A stretch of 64,000 nt of DNA from Glossina fuscipes (Eukaryota > Arthropoda > Insecta > Diptera > Glossinidae), in contig NW_023998485.1 of the NCBI RefSeq assembly GCF_014805625.2, positions 679,040 to 743,039 on the forward strand, read 5' to 3'. Position 1 is the stretch's first letter; the number at the start of each line of letters is the position of its first letter. Below the pieces are notes generated by a model. The model made no database searches. It was not told the origin of the DNA and was given only the letters and a program-made list of their open reading frames with translations. A program made the translations under genes and the position numbers. This document shows, in pieces, positions 1 through 12,990 of the stretch.

Positions 1-717
1 TGAAGTTCATATAAAAATAATGGATTTCTTTTTCCCCAAACTAATATATTATATCGTTTTACAATTGAACGAGCTTTGCAGCGTCACCTCGCTTGCGCTC
101 GATCCATCGGCATTATTTCTGTAAGGTGTAAAGCGCCACGGCCACAATGGATACAGGGAATCACCTGTAGAATATAGCAATATTTGTAATAAAATCTTAA
201 ATCCTGATATTATTAAAATAATGTGTAACTTATTCAATCGGAAGCTTTGTGGGTTGCAATTGGAGTTCATGAAGGAATTTATGGTTTTGCAGCGTGAAAT
301 TGTATTATTGATTGATATTGAAATTAAATCTTTAAGTACACTTACTTGCTTCAGTTTATATTTTATTTTTTAAACTTTGCTTTACATATTTGTTGTTTTT
401 ATGAATTTCCATTCCAAATTTTATATTTGGTTTCTCTATTTATTTATTTTTCTTCCCCTTATTTGCATTATTTTATCGTGCAAGCTAAAACATGTTGATG
501 ATCGTAGTTTTATATCTCAGTCTATTTACAAAAGAGATTATTTAGAGGTTATTTTTTAGTAACTAGAAAACATGTTCCTCCTTCGCGAGTAAACCTTTTT
601 CTACCAACTTTACAACCTCTGATTTTTCTCTTCTTTTTATTTGCCCACGCATATCAGCTGACAAACCTGCCAGCACCACATATTGCTGTTTTCAGGTTTC
701 AGGTTTCAGGCCCTTAC

Positions 718-1177
718 AACGATCGCATTGCTAACGGCAACCTTTTTTGGGCGGGAATTTGCATTAACGTATTTATTACTCACACCATTGATACCACAAA
801 TATTCCATTGCAAAAACCACGAACGAGAATCCAAACTCGATACGATAGCACCGGTATCAATTTCGGGGTCTATTATACGTCGTTCATTTAAGCATACATC
901 AGTTTCTAAAGCGTAACCCATACTACTTTTAGGTGTTTCATTTAAATTAGAGGAAGGCGGCCGCTTCGATTCCGTGTTGTCGCTTGTTTTATACTCCAGG
1001 TGTTGTGGTATCTCTTGTTCTCTTGTGGCTTCAGGATATATAGATCGAATTTCGGGTTCCTCTTGGCGACGGTCAATTATTTCCAATTTATCCTCCGTTT
1101 TATAACTTGACGGATTGTTCTCTAAGAGTGACTCTCCTTCTAATCTTTCTTTAGCGAAATTGCACCAATGATTTTAT
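718..1177 (-). CDS. Candidate internal exon, product unknown
   Basis: An open frame of about 150 codons runs on the minus strand. Upstream it is bounded by an in-frame TAA near 1178-1183. Its 3' end can be placed at a consensus donor, GTAAGG (717-712), six codons before the in-frame stop. The translation is hydrophilic and rich in E, R, S and P in its first half. It ends in a more structured part containing SSLDSRSWFLQWNICGI. I recognise no domain. Base composition is more balanced than the AT-rich flanks, which favours a coding origin, but no neighbouring exon could be joined. It may be one exon of a gene that extends outside the readable context, or a chance frame. What is seen is the frame and the donor; that it is an exon is inference. 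Confidence 0.28.
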
Positions 1178-1183
1178 ATTAAT

Positions 1184-2832
1184 CGCCCCTAAAAAATAAA
1201 AGGTAAATATTTCCATGAAATTTTTTTATATTCCATTTAACTGTCCACCATCCGTTTCCAGTTGGCTACACGTTTTTTCTATCTAGTGCCATCAACTCGT
1301 AACGCAATCGTATCGTTTTTGTCTTTCATATCGATATCTTGATAAGGATAATCGTAAACCGGTCTATGTTTTAATGTCAAGTTTATAGCATAGATGATTG
1401 TCTGAACGACCTGGCGCTTTCTGCACGATTTTATGAAACAACAAATAGTAAATCAAAGGGTAAAAACATTGCAATTTTTACGTTCCAAACGTAACACAGA
1501 CTGATTGTACCGTTAGAGGATAAGGTTGAATAAAAAAAATGTTTAAAGAAATTTAATTAGGTTGACACAAGCGAAAAAATCGGCGCCACATTATTGTGAA
1601 GTGTGTTTTTTTTACAATTAAAAATTTCTCAGATCTTTCAAATGAAATTATCTTTATTCAATTATTAATAATAGCTCCACTCAAAGCGATATTAATAAGT
1701 TGCAATGGGAGCTTAGAATAAAAATTTTTTAATTCTTGTTTTTAATGTGTTCGCTTTATGTTTTCGTATCAATGTGAGCGCGTTTTAAGGCCATTTCATA
1801 TATTTTTTCTTTTAAAATAAATGGTAAACAATCAATAGAACGTGACTATGCCCTTCTGTCATCATTATTTTAATATCAAAAATTAATTAATGACTTGACA
1901 AATATGTTTTAAAAGATGAAAAAAAATTTTTTAAATAAACATTAAAAAAAATAAAAAGGTAAGAAAACTATATTTGCCACTGATTGGGTCATTTTACTAA
2001 CTTTAATAGTTTTTTAAAACTATCATCTAAAGCGTCTCGCATTACTTTCGCTTTGAAGTTTGGTTCTCTTCCATTTGCACACAGCATGTTAGCCAGAAAA
2101 ATATGTTAATTGTGGAGGTGTGGACATTTTTTTCAACTGTGTCAGTTGATCCATTACGATGCTTTCAAAGGATTGGAATAAGCCTTAATACACCACGATC
2201 GATAGACCCTTCCAAATGAGGACACGGCGGAATTTGGCTATATCTGTCTAAGTTTGCCTAGCCTGAGTCATAGATATTTGCGGTTTGGATATCGTTATAC
2301 AATGATTGCTCATAACTCGTCAGAATTTAGCAACACTATCTATCATGTAGCATGTCGTTGTGTTGATAACGCATAAATGTAGTGTTGCATTTCAAAATAC
2401 TTAGCCAGTCTGACTCGTCGGAATGGTGTGGGTGTAGATTACAAATTCGCAAAAAATATCCGCGCTACAAAAAAATTATTATTTTAGTTGCGTGCATTAT
2501 TTAACTTAGAATTATAATGAAAACAAAATAAAAATAAAGGAATCGTCCTACGTAGTTGCCCTAACTCACGTCCATCCTTAACTCATCCTCACGTTTTGTT
2601 CCGGAAATTTCACCAAATATTTGTGATATTAGAGAAAAATCATTTGTTAAAATTTAATTAACACTGCCAAAGAGAAAAATTTGTTATATATTTTTAAGAG
2701 AATTTTCTGGTTCATCCAGGAAAATAAAAATTAAGTTAATTAACCGTTATATTTCCCGTTTTGCTCAAGTCGCTCTTCGAAACATTTTTTAACACGAATT
2801 TTTGTTCTCTAATTAATTTGTTTTATATATAT
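1184..2832. other. Non-coding stretch
   Basis: AT-rich sequence with many stops in all frames. I see no RNA gene, no repeat structure beyond short A/T runs, and no codon-like composition. Confidence 0.6.
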
Positions 2833-3252
2833 TGTAGTGTTATCGCATACTATCGTATGCATTCACTTGAAGTGTGACAAAATTATGCCACTTCAGCATA
2901 ACCCTTTTGATAAAATAAAATGTCACACTTCACTTCGCATGTAAACAGTGATAATTCTGTTTATATAAGAATAATCTAGTGTGTGATAAGGATAATTTAG
3001 TAAGCAATTACAATCCTTTTTAGAATAAAATAAGAATAATTTAGTGTAAAAATTTAGTATAAATAGTGCCTAAGAAAATAAAGAAAATCAGTTCTCATAA
3101 AGCAACTCAACCAAGCGTTTTACTCGCTAATAGCACTAGGCATTCAATCTGCGTGAACCATTAAGATTAGTGACCGTGTTATGCCGATACACTTTGGCAT
3201 TATAAAAGACGGATAGACTTGGCGTACTGCAGCCGAGCAGCTTAGGGCCTAA
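2833..3252 (+). repeat. Possible solo LTR
   Basis: The stretch begins TGTAGTG and can be read as an LTR-like promoter unit. A TATAAATA box lies at 3058-3065, and a poly(A) signal AATAAA at 3077-3082 follows about 12 bases later. Gypsy-type LTRs commonly have such a short spacing. The upstream half carries hairpins. The end at 3252 is only a CA dinucleotide and is uncertain. No coding region with gag or pol follows, no second copy lies in the window, and I could not find a target duplication. A host promoter or chance arrangement is equally possible. Confidence 0.25.
2845..2931. repeat. Nested inverted repeats
   Basis: GCATAC/GTATGC forms a six-base-pair hairpin with a four-base loop at 2845-2860. 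Immediately downstream, GAAGTGTGACA (2869-2879) pairs with TGTCACACTTC (2921-2931), and the homology continues imperfectly outward on both sides. This could be an LTR or enhancer structure; no function is shown. Confidence 0.6.
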
Positions 3253-3296
3253 ACAGATAATCAATAAACACACGATACTATATCAATTTTATAACA

Positions 3297-3316
3297 ATAT
3301 ATATATATATATATAT
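3297..3316. repeat. (TA)n microsatellite
   Basis: Uninterrupted TA dinucleotides followed by a T run. Simple repeat. Confidence 0.85.
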
Positions 3317-3433
3317 TTTTTTTTTCTCTTGTTTTTCATCCAGAACCAAAAGGAAACAATCGCTTTTACAGCAAATTATTTTCCAGCCCCCGTTTTTTTT
3401 ATCATTTTTTTCTTTTTTTAATTTTTCTTCTTA

Positions 3434-3784
3434 TCAACCAATTCCACTCTTGCCATTATCCAAAAGAAAAATCCAAAAAAACGCTCGTTTCAAAAAAACT
3501 TGTTTGCTTATTTCCAGTACGTTACAAACATTCTCACTCCGAATTAAACAGGAAAGGTAAAGCTTTGCGCAAATGCCAGGAATTTGGCTCATGAAACTTT
3601 TTGGACCGACATTATCTTTACCATGCAGACACAAATCGATCAGTGTTTCGATGGGGTTATGCTGACAAATGCCCAAGTTTAATGTTTGACGTTTACATGT
3701 GTTCATTTCCGCCACTAATCGCTCTATCGAAAAATGCCAGTGGATGTAGTTCCTAACCTTTATTTCTCGATCTTATGTGTCAGA
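3434..3784 (-). CDS. Unidentified open frame
   Basis: An open frame of about 117 codons follows an in-frame TAA at 3785-3787. The first ATG is internal, at about 3702 (AEMNTCKR), and an 'NYIHWHFSIERL' stretch precedes it, so the frame may be an exon rather than a whole gene. It has seven or more cysteines. The composition looks more protein-like than the surrounding AT-rich frames. There is no recognisable domain, no signal peptide and no clear splice partner. It could be an exon, a piece of an old transposase, or chance. Confidence 0.22.
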
Positions 3785-3787
3785 CTA

Positions 3788-5793
3788 TAAAATATATAAA
3801 AGTAAACCCGGTTTAATCGTAGCAATAGTCCTCAAGTTAAGAAATTATGAAAAGACTATTTTTTTAGGGTGGCTCCGTTAATGCTTTTAAGAGCTATTGC
3901 CGTCTAATCATAAAATTAAAACAGTTACTAATGCAATATGCATATAAATTATTATTATAACAGAAATGAAACACAACTAATTCATAAAAGTAATCCCTCA
4001 GTATAAAACAACGATTTGTATATCTGTGTCAACAAAGCAATTTTAGTTGAATGTTTCATATCACACCGACCGTCCACAGTGGATTTGCATTCCATTATGA
4101 CCATCCTTGTTATGCAGTGAAATTAAGAAACCATTGAAAAGTTTCAAGTAATTTTATTTAAGTTTTGTTTTCAAACACAGTAAAGTAAAACAATAAGGAA
4201 GCATTAGTCGTTGTGGCGGCATTAGAATATCGTTATTTGTATAAAGTAGTTATCTTTTGTTCGGATACATGGAGCTGGGTTGCTCATGCTTAGGTTTCAC
4301 TAGGAAGGAATATGTGATTGAGAATTATATGTTCTTATGTTTATTTTAAATAATTTTGTTGTTGTTGTTGTTATTGCTATGTATGCATGTTTCCTTAATT
4401 ATCTACAGATTTGTAACCATTAATGATTTTAAAGATCATTAAGTCGTTGATTCTCAAGTAAAATTCATAAAGTCTTTATAAATTCCTAAGTCTTTCATAA
4501 TTCCAGACTAGTTATCCATAATAAATGTTGCCACTTTTGTTAGCTCTTAAGTCAAATCATTTTGTAAAACTAGATGCATTCTGAAGTAAGGAGAAGAAGA
4601 AAACTATTTTAAGAGTCTAACAAAATTAACAACTAATGCAATCAACAACGAACCATATTAAAAGATACAAATGCCGAAGAGTAAGTGTCTTTATCTTTGC
4701 AAATCCAAATTTGCGAAAAATTTTCAAAACTTCTCGATATTCTATTTTGACGAAAAAAAAATTAATTACATACGAGTTCATATGTAAGGTTTGGATATGT
4801 GAAATCTGGAGACGTGACCATTTAATTTAATTATCACGTATTATGTCGTCGGATTCTTTTATAAACTGTAATAGCAGAGAATACTTTTAGGAGCAACGTT
4901 AATGTTTGGGTGCGAAACGTCGCTCTTGAGAGAATGAATTGAGATCTATCTAAATCGAAAGAGCAAGCGTTCAAAGAACAAGCGTCCCCTATATTACTAG
5001 TAAAAAATGTCAAGTTAACAATAAAACAAATCTTGGACATAATAAGGAATCATACACAACTGTCATGTTAGGGTTAACGTTTGATTTGCATCAATTTTAT
5101 TGCTGATTGGTGTAAAGAAGTTAAAATTCAATTTTCGACTGTTGTGGTCGTGTTCGTGGACTTAGGACCCATGTAATTTGACTCATAATATACGAACTTT
5201 CTATATGTGATTTAAAATTTTTATGAGTTTGAAATAACTAAGTCGATTGAAAATATTTGGCTAATCAAGAAGGTGTATGTCTTAATGAGCTTATCTAACT
5301 TCAAAGAATCGGCAATAATAGTGTACTCGAACACTTTGGGCTGGTTTATTATGGGATATGATCGTAAATACGGCCAAGAAGCCAGCTATCAGTCAACACC
5401 TTTCTCTTTGTCATAGCAAGGTTGTCAATTTTTGTCGGGGCAGGACTTTGTCTTCCCGCTTTTATAAAATGTATAAAACTTGTAGGCAGCTCTATCTAAT
5501 GTAACGTACGCTCATCTAAACAACGCAGCACGAACTAGCTAAACCACACATGTCTAAAGTTACATAGGTTAGATGCACCTTCTGAATCATACGCGAACAA
5601 CTGCTTTCAAAAAAGAATAATGTCGTGACCACAAAGGAGATGAAAAAGCAAAAACTCCATGTCTTCAAAGAGATTGAAGAAAACACTCAATCAAATTGTG
5701 CTCATGTCACTTTGCTGTTGCTTCTACGACCTATAAATACACTTGCAATAACGACAAATACATTAAGTGCAAAAGTGATAAATGATTTTAAAT
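3788..5793. other. Non-coding stretch
   Basis: AT-rich intergenic DNA. It contains a short (TTG)n run near 4363-4375 and otherwise nothing I can name. Short open frames on both strands here look random. Confidence 0.55.
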
Positions 5794-5798
5794 AAAAA
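5794..5798 (-). terminator. Pol III terminator of tRNA-Gln
   Basis: On the minus strand a TTTTT run starts 13 bases after the tRNA 3' end. This is the usual termination signal for RNA polymerase III. Confidence 0.75.
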
Positions 5799-5810
5799 GG
5801 ACATTGCCGA

Positions 5811-5882
5811 GGTTCTACCGAGACTTGAACTCGGATCGCTGGATTCAAAGTCCAGAGTGCTAACCAATTACACCATAGAACC
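5811..5882 (-). tRNA. tRNA-Gln (anticodon TTG)
   Basis: The 72-nt gene folds as a standard cloverleaf. The acceptor stem is GGTTCTA paired with TAGAACC, and the D arm contains AATTGGTTAGCA. The anticodon stem CTGGA/TCCAG closes the loop CTTTGAA, giving anticodon TTG, which reads CAA glutamine codons. The T arm contains GTTCAAGTC, matching the Pol III B box; the A box lies in the D arm. CCA is not encoded and no intron is present, as expected for a nuclear eukaryotic tRNA. All stems pair, so it looks functional. Confidence 0.97.
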
Positions 5883-7735
5883 GATTAGCGATGTTGCGTC
5901 AAATATTGTTTAAATACGTGTGTATAGACTAATATTTTTAAATAAATTAAAAATTGTAGGAAACCAAATGCTTACTCTCTCTGTAGAAATTAAAGCATTT
6001 TGCAATATTTTTCGGATATCCATACAAGGTTATACTAATTATATTTGTTCTTAACGAACATTAAACTATGTTAAAAAATGTAGTTTGCATCGACCGCTTT
6101 TTGATCCCTTATTTCCGCTTCTCAGTCGATGTCACTTTCGCGAAGGCGAAGGCAGAACTTTGAAAATGCTTTCAATACAAAAAGGCAGTCACTCGGTCGA
6201 AAAATTTTCGTCATACATTTCTTCTAAAAGTTCAACGCCCATAAGTATTCATTATTATACATAAGCTTAAAATGTTGCTTACTGCCCTAATCTATCCTAA
6301 GATGAAAAGAATTTTCTTACTGTTTATAATTTTTTCGGGAAATCTTTTTAAATCTTTATGCTTATCTTTATGACAATATTTAGGATAGATTCTGTTTGAC
6401 TTGACATGCATAAAATGTTATTGTTTTCTATAATGACAATAAACAATGCAGACAAATTATTATGGTTTGTTTTGTTCTCATTTTTGTTTTTTTTTCTGTT
6501 TTTTTATTGTTTGAAAATCGAAAACACAATTGCGAACACGAGCAACAATTTTAACAATTGTCAACAGAGAGATTGTCATAAAAGTTTAACTACGTGCACA
6601 TGCAAAGTTGTGCGTACATGGATTGAATAGGTTTTTTATGCAAAACTTTTCTATTTTGTTATAAAAAAATGTATTCATATATATATAAAGTTATTTGCCA
6701 AAAAATTTAAAAAACTTATAGGACAATAAAATAAAATTAAAGTTGAACAAATAAAATAAACAGATTCCGAAATATAGTTCAAACACCATGTTGTATCAAA
6801 TATGTTTAGCCTTCTCTCAGGAAGTAAAAATTTACTTGTAAAAACATTACTCTTGTCATGTTCGCTTACTTATGAGCTCATTTTAAGAGAAATATATAAA
6901 AGCAAAAAAATAAATAAATAAATAGAACATTTAAAGCCTTTCGAGCATTTGTACATACATAAACGTAAACATAAATATAAATTTATTAATTTAATACCAT
7001 CACAATTTCTTTTCACTTTGTCTTTATTTGATAAGAATTAATACAAAAAATCATTAAAATTTCTAATAGAGTTGAGCAAGTTAAGTAAGTTATATGGTAA
7101 GCTCTCAGCAATCTTTCCATGCATTGCGTTGGCTTTGAATATAATCATAATGTCTCAAAGTACCTTACGTACAACGCTTTTTATTTTTAAAAGAGCCAGC
7201 AATTAGTTATCATTTACCAGCGACTTAAGCGTGTAATAAAGTCTAAGTTAACATAATAAATATGCAAATACTTTTACTAACAATAGACCATAACAACAAC
7301 AACAACAACAACAATTACAATGCATTAAAGCTTAAATTTTAAACGAAAAAAGGGTCATACCTAACTGTGTTGCCGTAAAACCTGACATAAAAAAATTACT
7401 AAGAGTGCGGGGTCGATGCGGTTTTAACTGAAGGATAACTGAAGGATAGCGTTTGACGTTGACAAAAAGAAGAAACTCTATAGCGTTGAAAAGAACCCGT
7501 CAATAATTACATTATAAGAACGCACCGATTGTTAAGCAACCAACATGTAACTGCATATGAAGTGAAATACAAAAAATGGAGGTACATTGTCCAAATTGGG
7601 TGAGATTCACTTTTTTGTTGATTTACTATTTTAAACCAATTAGACGTTTTTAGAATTTAGAATGTTGAAGTGCTCTTCCTCAGTGAGCTTTGTACACAAA
7701 TTTTGAAAATTGTAATTTTTTGCCTTATTTTGAAT
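5883..7735. other. Non-coding stretch
   Basis: AT-rich DNA with a short (CAA)n run near 7290-7312. I see no coding composition or RNA gene. Confidence 0.55.
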
Positions 7736-7990
7736 ATGTGATATATGTGAAGTGTTCGAAAAATTGAAGCGATCCGAACCATTTTCAATTGCGTTCGTCC
7801 TTGAATCAGTGTACCAAATTTTATCAAAATAATTTAAACATTACCACCCGTAAATTGAACATAAAAGTTCATGGACAGACGTCACGAAGACAGATAGACA
7901 GACAAGCTTAGAATGAGAATCAATTTCTGAATCGATCGGTATAATAAAAAGTGAGTCTGTCTGAAGCTCTTCTGGATGTTATATATAGTC
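7736..7990 (+). repeat. Dispersed GGACAGAC-type repeat, copy 1
   Basis: The core reads 'accaaattttatcaaaat', then 'gaacataaaa', 'catggacagac', 'gacaagcttagaat' and 'gatcggtataataaaa'. The same ordered blocks recur at 42235-42410 and 60000-60200, and part of them in reverse at 53155-53260. This marks a dispersed non-coding repeat family. No coding capacity is visible, and its boundaries are uncertain. Confidence 0.5.
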
Positions 7991-8424
7991 CCGCACAAAC
8001 TTAATGTATTCCGCACAAGTGACGTAGAGTATAAAAATTATTTTAATGGGTTATTTCATAGTCAACAATAACAGTTGGTTAGTTGAATTCTGTCGAACTT
8101 ACTGTTCATTTTGGACAGTGGGAAAATTAATAAATGAAGTTTAACCATCTATCGTTATTTTACCTTTGGCTTTATTATAAGTTATGAAATTGTCATATGT
8201 AGAAGTTGAAAAATGCATTGGAATTCAAGAAAAACTAGAGTGAACTTTGAAGATTTCGAATCATCCGATGTGTCTGTAATAATCAACCCTTTTGCAGATT
8301 TTTTGGGGAAGTCTACCAATGTTCAAATACTTCGTCTGATAATTATCCGTATTCGACAAGGTTCTTTGATATGTTTCTGTCTATGTCTTTCTCTGAAAAA
8401 TAAGTATTTATAGTGTAGTCAACG

Positions 8425-10067
8425 TTGGCACCTTGTAATTACAATTACAAGGATAATTGTCCTGGCTCTGATGGTGCTCCATGTGTAATTCTCCAATCTT
8501 ATGCTGAATTACTACGCTCTCCCCTTACACAAATTTTTAATATGTGTTTGAAAAAAAGTTACCTTCTGTCGGTTTGGAAGAGTAGCTGTATTTTATTTTT
8601 TTTTAAAGTGGTGGAATTGCCAAACTTAATGCACCACCCAAACTTCTTGAATCACTAGCAGGGAAAAGGCGTACTTCGGTTTTAGGTTCAATTAGATCGC
8701 ACTGTCAGCACGGTTTTCTAAAAGGAAGATCAACGGCTACCAGTCTTTTGGCGTTTTATAATCCAACTTACAAGGCATTTTCCGATCATAAACAAACTAA
8801 TGCACAAACTTTCCCAAAACTTTCGAGAGAGTTGACGATAGGTTGTTAGTATATAAATTATATCGCTTTGATTTTCGGGCAGTATGATTGCCTGCTTTAG
8901 TAGCTATCTCTCTGGTCGCATCCAACTAGTAGTGCTGAAGTCTTGTCAATCCAGAGTAATTGTCGTCACTCCTGGTGCCACTCAGGGTAGTCATCTTGGC
9001 CCGCTTTTGTTTATTTTATGTGTAAATGGCCTTCCGGAGTGCATTCAACATTCCCGCGTTTTAATGTTTGCAGACGGCGTTAAACTGTGCCTCTCCTTTG
9101 ACTCAAAATATGGTACTAAACTTCTTTAGTCTGAGCTTGAGAAGCTGATAAAACCAGACCCCTTTTAGGGTTTGTGAAAAGATGGTCTGAAGAATTTAAA
9201 GACCCCTACGATTGCGAAGTGCTTGTATACTTTATTAGTTAGGCCAACTCTTGACGAACCGTCGGTAGTTTGCCTTCCTTGTTATAGATATATACTTACT
9301 GATCTCTTGGATTGTGTTCAACGGGACTCCTTGGTGTTCACTTGCGAGGTTTGGGATGGGATCCTACATTATTTCTTCCACCGTATAATAATAGATTGAA
9401 GTGCATTGATTTGCCTACCCTCCAAAAAAGGCATGAAATATTGGGTATAAGCTTCCTCTTTAAACTAATAAATGATGATGTTTATTCGCCGACTTTATTA
9501 GAACTTGTCAATATTCACATCCCCAATAGGTACTCAAGATGTTTTGTGCGTTTGCAGCTACTACAATGTCGAGTTTTTCAATCCGTTTCGGGTAACACTA
9601 TTTAACTTTAAGATTATTAACAAAAGGAGTATTATTGTTAAAATAAAATAAAAGGTTAGCACTTGATAAAAGTTGGCTAAGAATGCTATATCGATAGCGA
9701 GCTGGTTAATGTTATAATAAATAAATAAACAGTTGAATTGGGTAGATATTTCGCAATAGGAAATCAATAGTGAAATGTAACACCGAAATTAATTAACACA
9801 AGAAAGCAGTTTCTTAAATTTAGACTTAGTTTAAAATGTTAACTGTCAGAATTCATTAAGGGTTGCTACCTAAGCGCTGAATACATATTTTTGTTTTCTG
9901 TCAATTTGCCTAAAGTTATGTGGTTCTTCCTGCGTATCATAATTTAATTTTAAATTATAATTCATATATTAACCATCATATTAGTTATAGTAGTTTAAGA
10001 AAATTGTTAAGCAGCTGATAAGTACGAAATTTGTAGCTGAGTATTGAATAAATAAATAAATAAGTAA
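8425..10067 (+). mobile_element. CR1-like LINE, copy A (5'-truncated, broken)
   Basis: Reverse-transcriptase blocks appear in order but in changing frames. PGSDGAPCVILQSYAELL is the start of the RT domain. A palm block follows: TPGATQGSHLGPLLFIL, LPECIQHSR, then MFADGVKL in place of the YADDVKL active site. The last block is a C-terminal stretch, LGWDPTLFLPPYNNRLKCI. These blocks match copies D and E. The 3' untranslated region ends near 10067 in a tail of repeated AATA units, not a pure poly(A). The YADD motif has decayed to FADG, and frameshifts and stops abound, so the copy is dead. ORF1 and the endonuclease are absent, consistent with 5' truncation during target-primed reverse transcription. 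Confidence 0.85.
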
Positions 10068-11235
10068 TAAACTTAATGTTTAAAAACGTATCCTTATTGT
10101 TTTTGTACTCCATTCATATCTCATTCATATTTCGTATTACATTTAGTGAGTTAAAGAGAAAGTCGGTGGCGTTTGTCTTACTTGATGGGATAATTTTTGT
10201 ACCAATACTCGTATAGCGCACAAGTAAGGTTATATTTGCCAGAAATTTAAAAAAAAATGTTGCGACTTTTTTCAACTATAATAATTACGTTTTGCGAATG
10301 AGCCAGATGTTAAAAAATGAAATGCTGGTTATTACAATACCACTTCTACCAAGCTAGCAAAGCATAGCAAACTTATCAAAAAATTTGTGTCGTGTATGAT
10401 GAAAATGCTTTATCCACATTCGCAGAACGCTGTAAATAATTTCGTATTTAACACGAAGTTCGATATTTCGTATACACATGAATTGAATCGATCGGAACTC
10501 GGTATCTATTGAAACGAAATGAAATTAAAAGCAACGGAACACGTCACATACAACAGTCATGCGGGGAAAAGATCCTGGATGAATGATGCCGCTCAAACAA
10601 TTGGAAGCCCGCACCGACATTGTCGAAGATGATATGTTGTGGTTTGTAATGTTAGAATCGTCGATTATAAACTGTTCTAACATCGCCGGACGCTTAATTT
10701 GACTTGTGTGTGAAGTGTGAAATTAAGTTAAAGCGTCTAAAATTGATCCAAAGATAAGATGTCATCGTTCATCGCGACAATCCCGGACCGCATACATCCC
10801 CAATAAGTTCCCGGTCGAGTACGGTACGTGTCACTCTCTGCGAAAGACTTAAGCTTGTAAAGATTACTTTAAAGAAAAAATATGAAAAAATGTGTTGAAA
10901 TCTGATGAATCTAGACCTTCTTCTTAATTGGGGATCGCTGGCTGAAGTCATTTGGAAATATGCGTGCAAAAGATAGGAAAAGAAAATTTCTATAATAAAG
11001 TCGTCTTATTGATCACTCGACCTAAAGATTGGATGGGTTCTATTATGATATCCAATTTTTTTTAAAGTTGTCATTCCTTGCTCTATTCAGAATTATGCTT
11101 GGCATGGTCCACAACATTTACGATAACAGCTGTCTAAGTGATAGGTTTGGCATAGAACTGCGAATTTTTGTTGCAAAAAAAAATGCAAAAAAAATTTTGC
11201 GCTATATCACAACAATGCCAATTTTCTGACACCTT
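10068..11235. other. Non-coding stretch
   Basis: There is a less AT-rich patch at about 10490-10840 in which I could not find a protein or RNA family. The rest is AT-rich intergenic DNA. Confidence 0.5.
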
Positions 11236-11239
11236 AAGC

Positions 11240-12425
11240 TTTTTTTATTTTTTTTTTTTATTTTATTTTGCCTATTTATACATCAAATTCAACTAAAAAA
11301 AATTCTATTCGAATTCAGTGCATCTTAATAGAAAATCTTATATTAATTGTTTTAAAACTAGTATACAACAAAAAGGAAGAAAAAAGAACAAGAAGAATAA
11401 CAAAGTAAGTTTAAAAATAAGTTAAAAATAATAATTCACGTTAGGGATATTAAAGCTTATTTCACCAAGTAATGCGGGGTCAATAGTACCATTTATTACT
11501 TTAATTAAGAAGGAAACCCCAAGAACAAATCTACGTTTCTCGAGTGACGATAAGTGGGGAAGAGAGGCAATCGGGTTCCAACCCAAATTCCTAAGGGCAA
11601 AAGCAAGAATTGCTTTTGAACAGATCCAACTGAATCTACGTGGCACCTACACGAAGGAGACCACACAGCAGAGGCATACTCAAGTATAGGTCTAACCAAA
11701 CACATGTACAGCCTTTTTGTAATATAAGGATCATCAAGCTGTTTGAACCACCTCTTTATAAAACCAAGCCCGGACCTAGCTTTGCTTAACGAGACCTCAA
11801 TATGCAAGTTAAAACGTAACCTGTGGTCACATAGAACGCCTAAATCTGTAAGCGAATCGACGTCCTCCAACTTGTGCGAATCAATGAAATACTGAGTAAT
11901 GAACGACTTCCTCCTTGAGAAAGAAAGCTTCTTACATTTATCTAGATTTAGTTTCAGAAGATTCGCAGAGCACCATGCAACAAAATTATCCAATTCACCT
12001 TGAAGCTGATGTGATTACGATTCTACGGAAAAGGAAGAAAACAGTTTCACATCATCAGCATACATTAAGATCTCGCTGAATTTAATCACAGAGTGCAAAT
12101 CATTGATGTATAAATTAAATAAAATGGGTCGTAAGTGGCTAGCTTGAGATACGCCAGACGTCATGGGGAATTCATCCGAGGTAATGAGGTTAAACAAAAC
12201 CTTGAATGATCTACCATGCAGATAAGAGCTTAACCATTCCACTAAGAAGGAAGGTATGCCAGAGGTTTAAAGATAAGTAGTCTATGGTTAACCATATCAA
12301 ACGCTTTACTAAAATCAGTGTATATAACATCAGTGCGAGACCCACTAGAAAAAGCCTAAAAAACATGAGAAGTAAACTCTAACAAATTTGTGACCGTAGA
12401 TCTTCCTTTTCGAAAGTTGAAAATA
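11240..12425 (-). mobile_element. CR1-like LINE, copy B (5'-truncated, broken)
   Basis: On the minus strand, the frame at 12015-12242 carries MEWLSSYLHGRSFKVLFNL, then TSGVSQASHLRPILFNLYIN and the active site MYADDVKLFSSF. The frame at 11505-11993 carries the thumb region, including WCSANLLKLNLDKCKKLSF, and a shifted frame runs on to 11422. The nucleotide sequence is close to copy D (32.0-33.2 kb) until about 12425, where homology stops. That is the 5' truncation point. YADD is intact, but the conserved VPQG has become VSQA and there are frame breaks. Downstream is an A/T-rich 3' UTR shared with copy D. The copy is inactive. Confidence 0.87.
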
Positions 12426-12990
12426 GTTGTCTCGAAATAGTTGCTTGTAATAAAAACCTGATTAGATAGAAAAAATAGAAAATTTAATTAATAGAAAATC
12501 AGTATATTTATAATATTCAGATAGCAAACAGAAAGCGGTTGGAGTGGCTGGAGTGACGAGCGAACATTGCAAGGCACTAAAGGCAACGCTTACAATCTGG
12601 TTGTATATTTATTCGTTATCATTCGTTCTTGTTGATTTCTATTTTCGTAGTGAGATTTTAGTAAATAAGTTCTGGTATTGTACGATACCGTAAATTTTCA
12701 TTAATGCTGACATTTCCTCACTAAAATTATCATAAATTCAATATCTACAAAGTTAAATGGTTTTAATTTTATTCATTTTAAACAATAACTGACAATGGTC
12801 TATATAATCATATTGTTACCCCTACTTTTCCTATCCCATCTATTCTACCTTCAATTAAGAACCAAAACCAATTATAGTTCATGTTGCCAAAATATTGTTG
12901 GTTGTATTCGATTGTATAATTGCATTGTGAAGTAGACCAAAATATTTAATAAGGCCATCTAAAGCTATTTAGGGCTCGTTCTATTTATCC
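12426..12990. other. Spacer between two opposed LINE copies
   Basis: AT-rich DNA between copy B (minus) and copy C (plus). No gene is visible. Confidence 0.5.

Noticed and set aside
8431..8452. Perfect 10-bp inverted repeat CCTTGTAATT/AATTACAAGG with 2-bp spacer at the LINE copy A boundary
   Set aside because: Single occurrence in AT-rich DNA; no protein site or element end could be linked to it.
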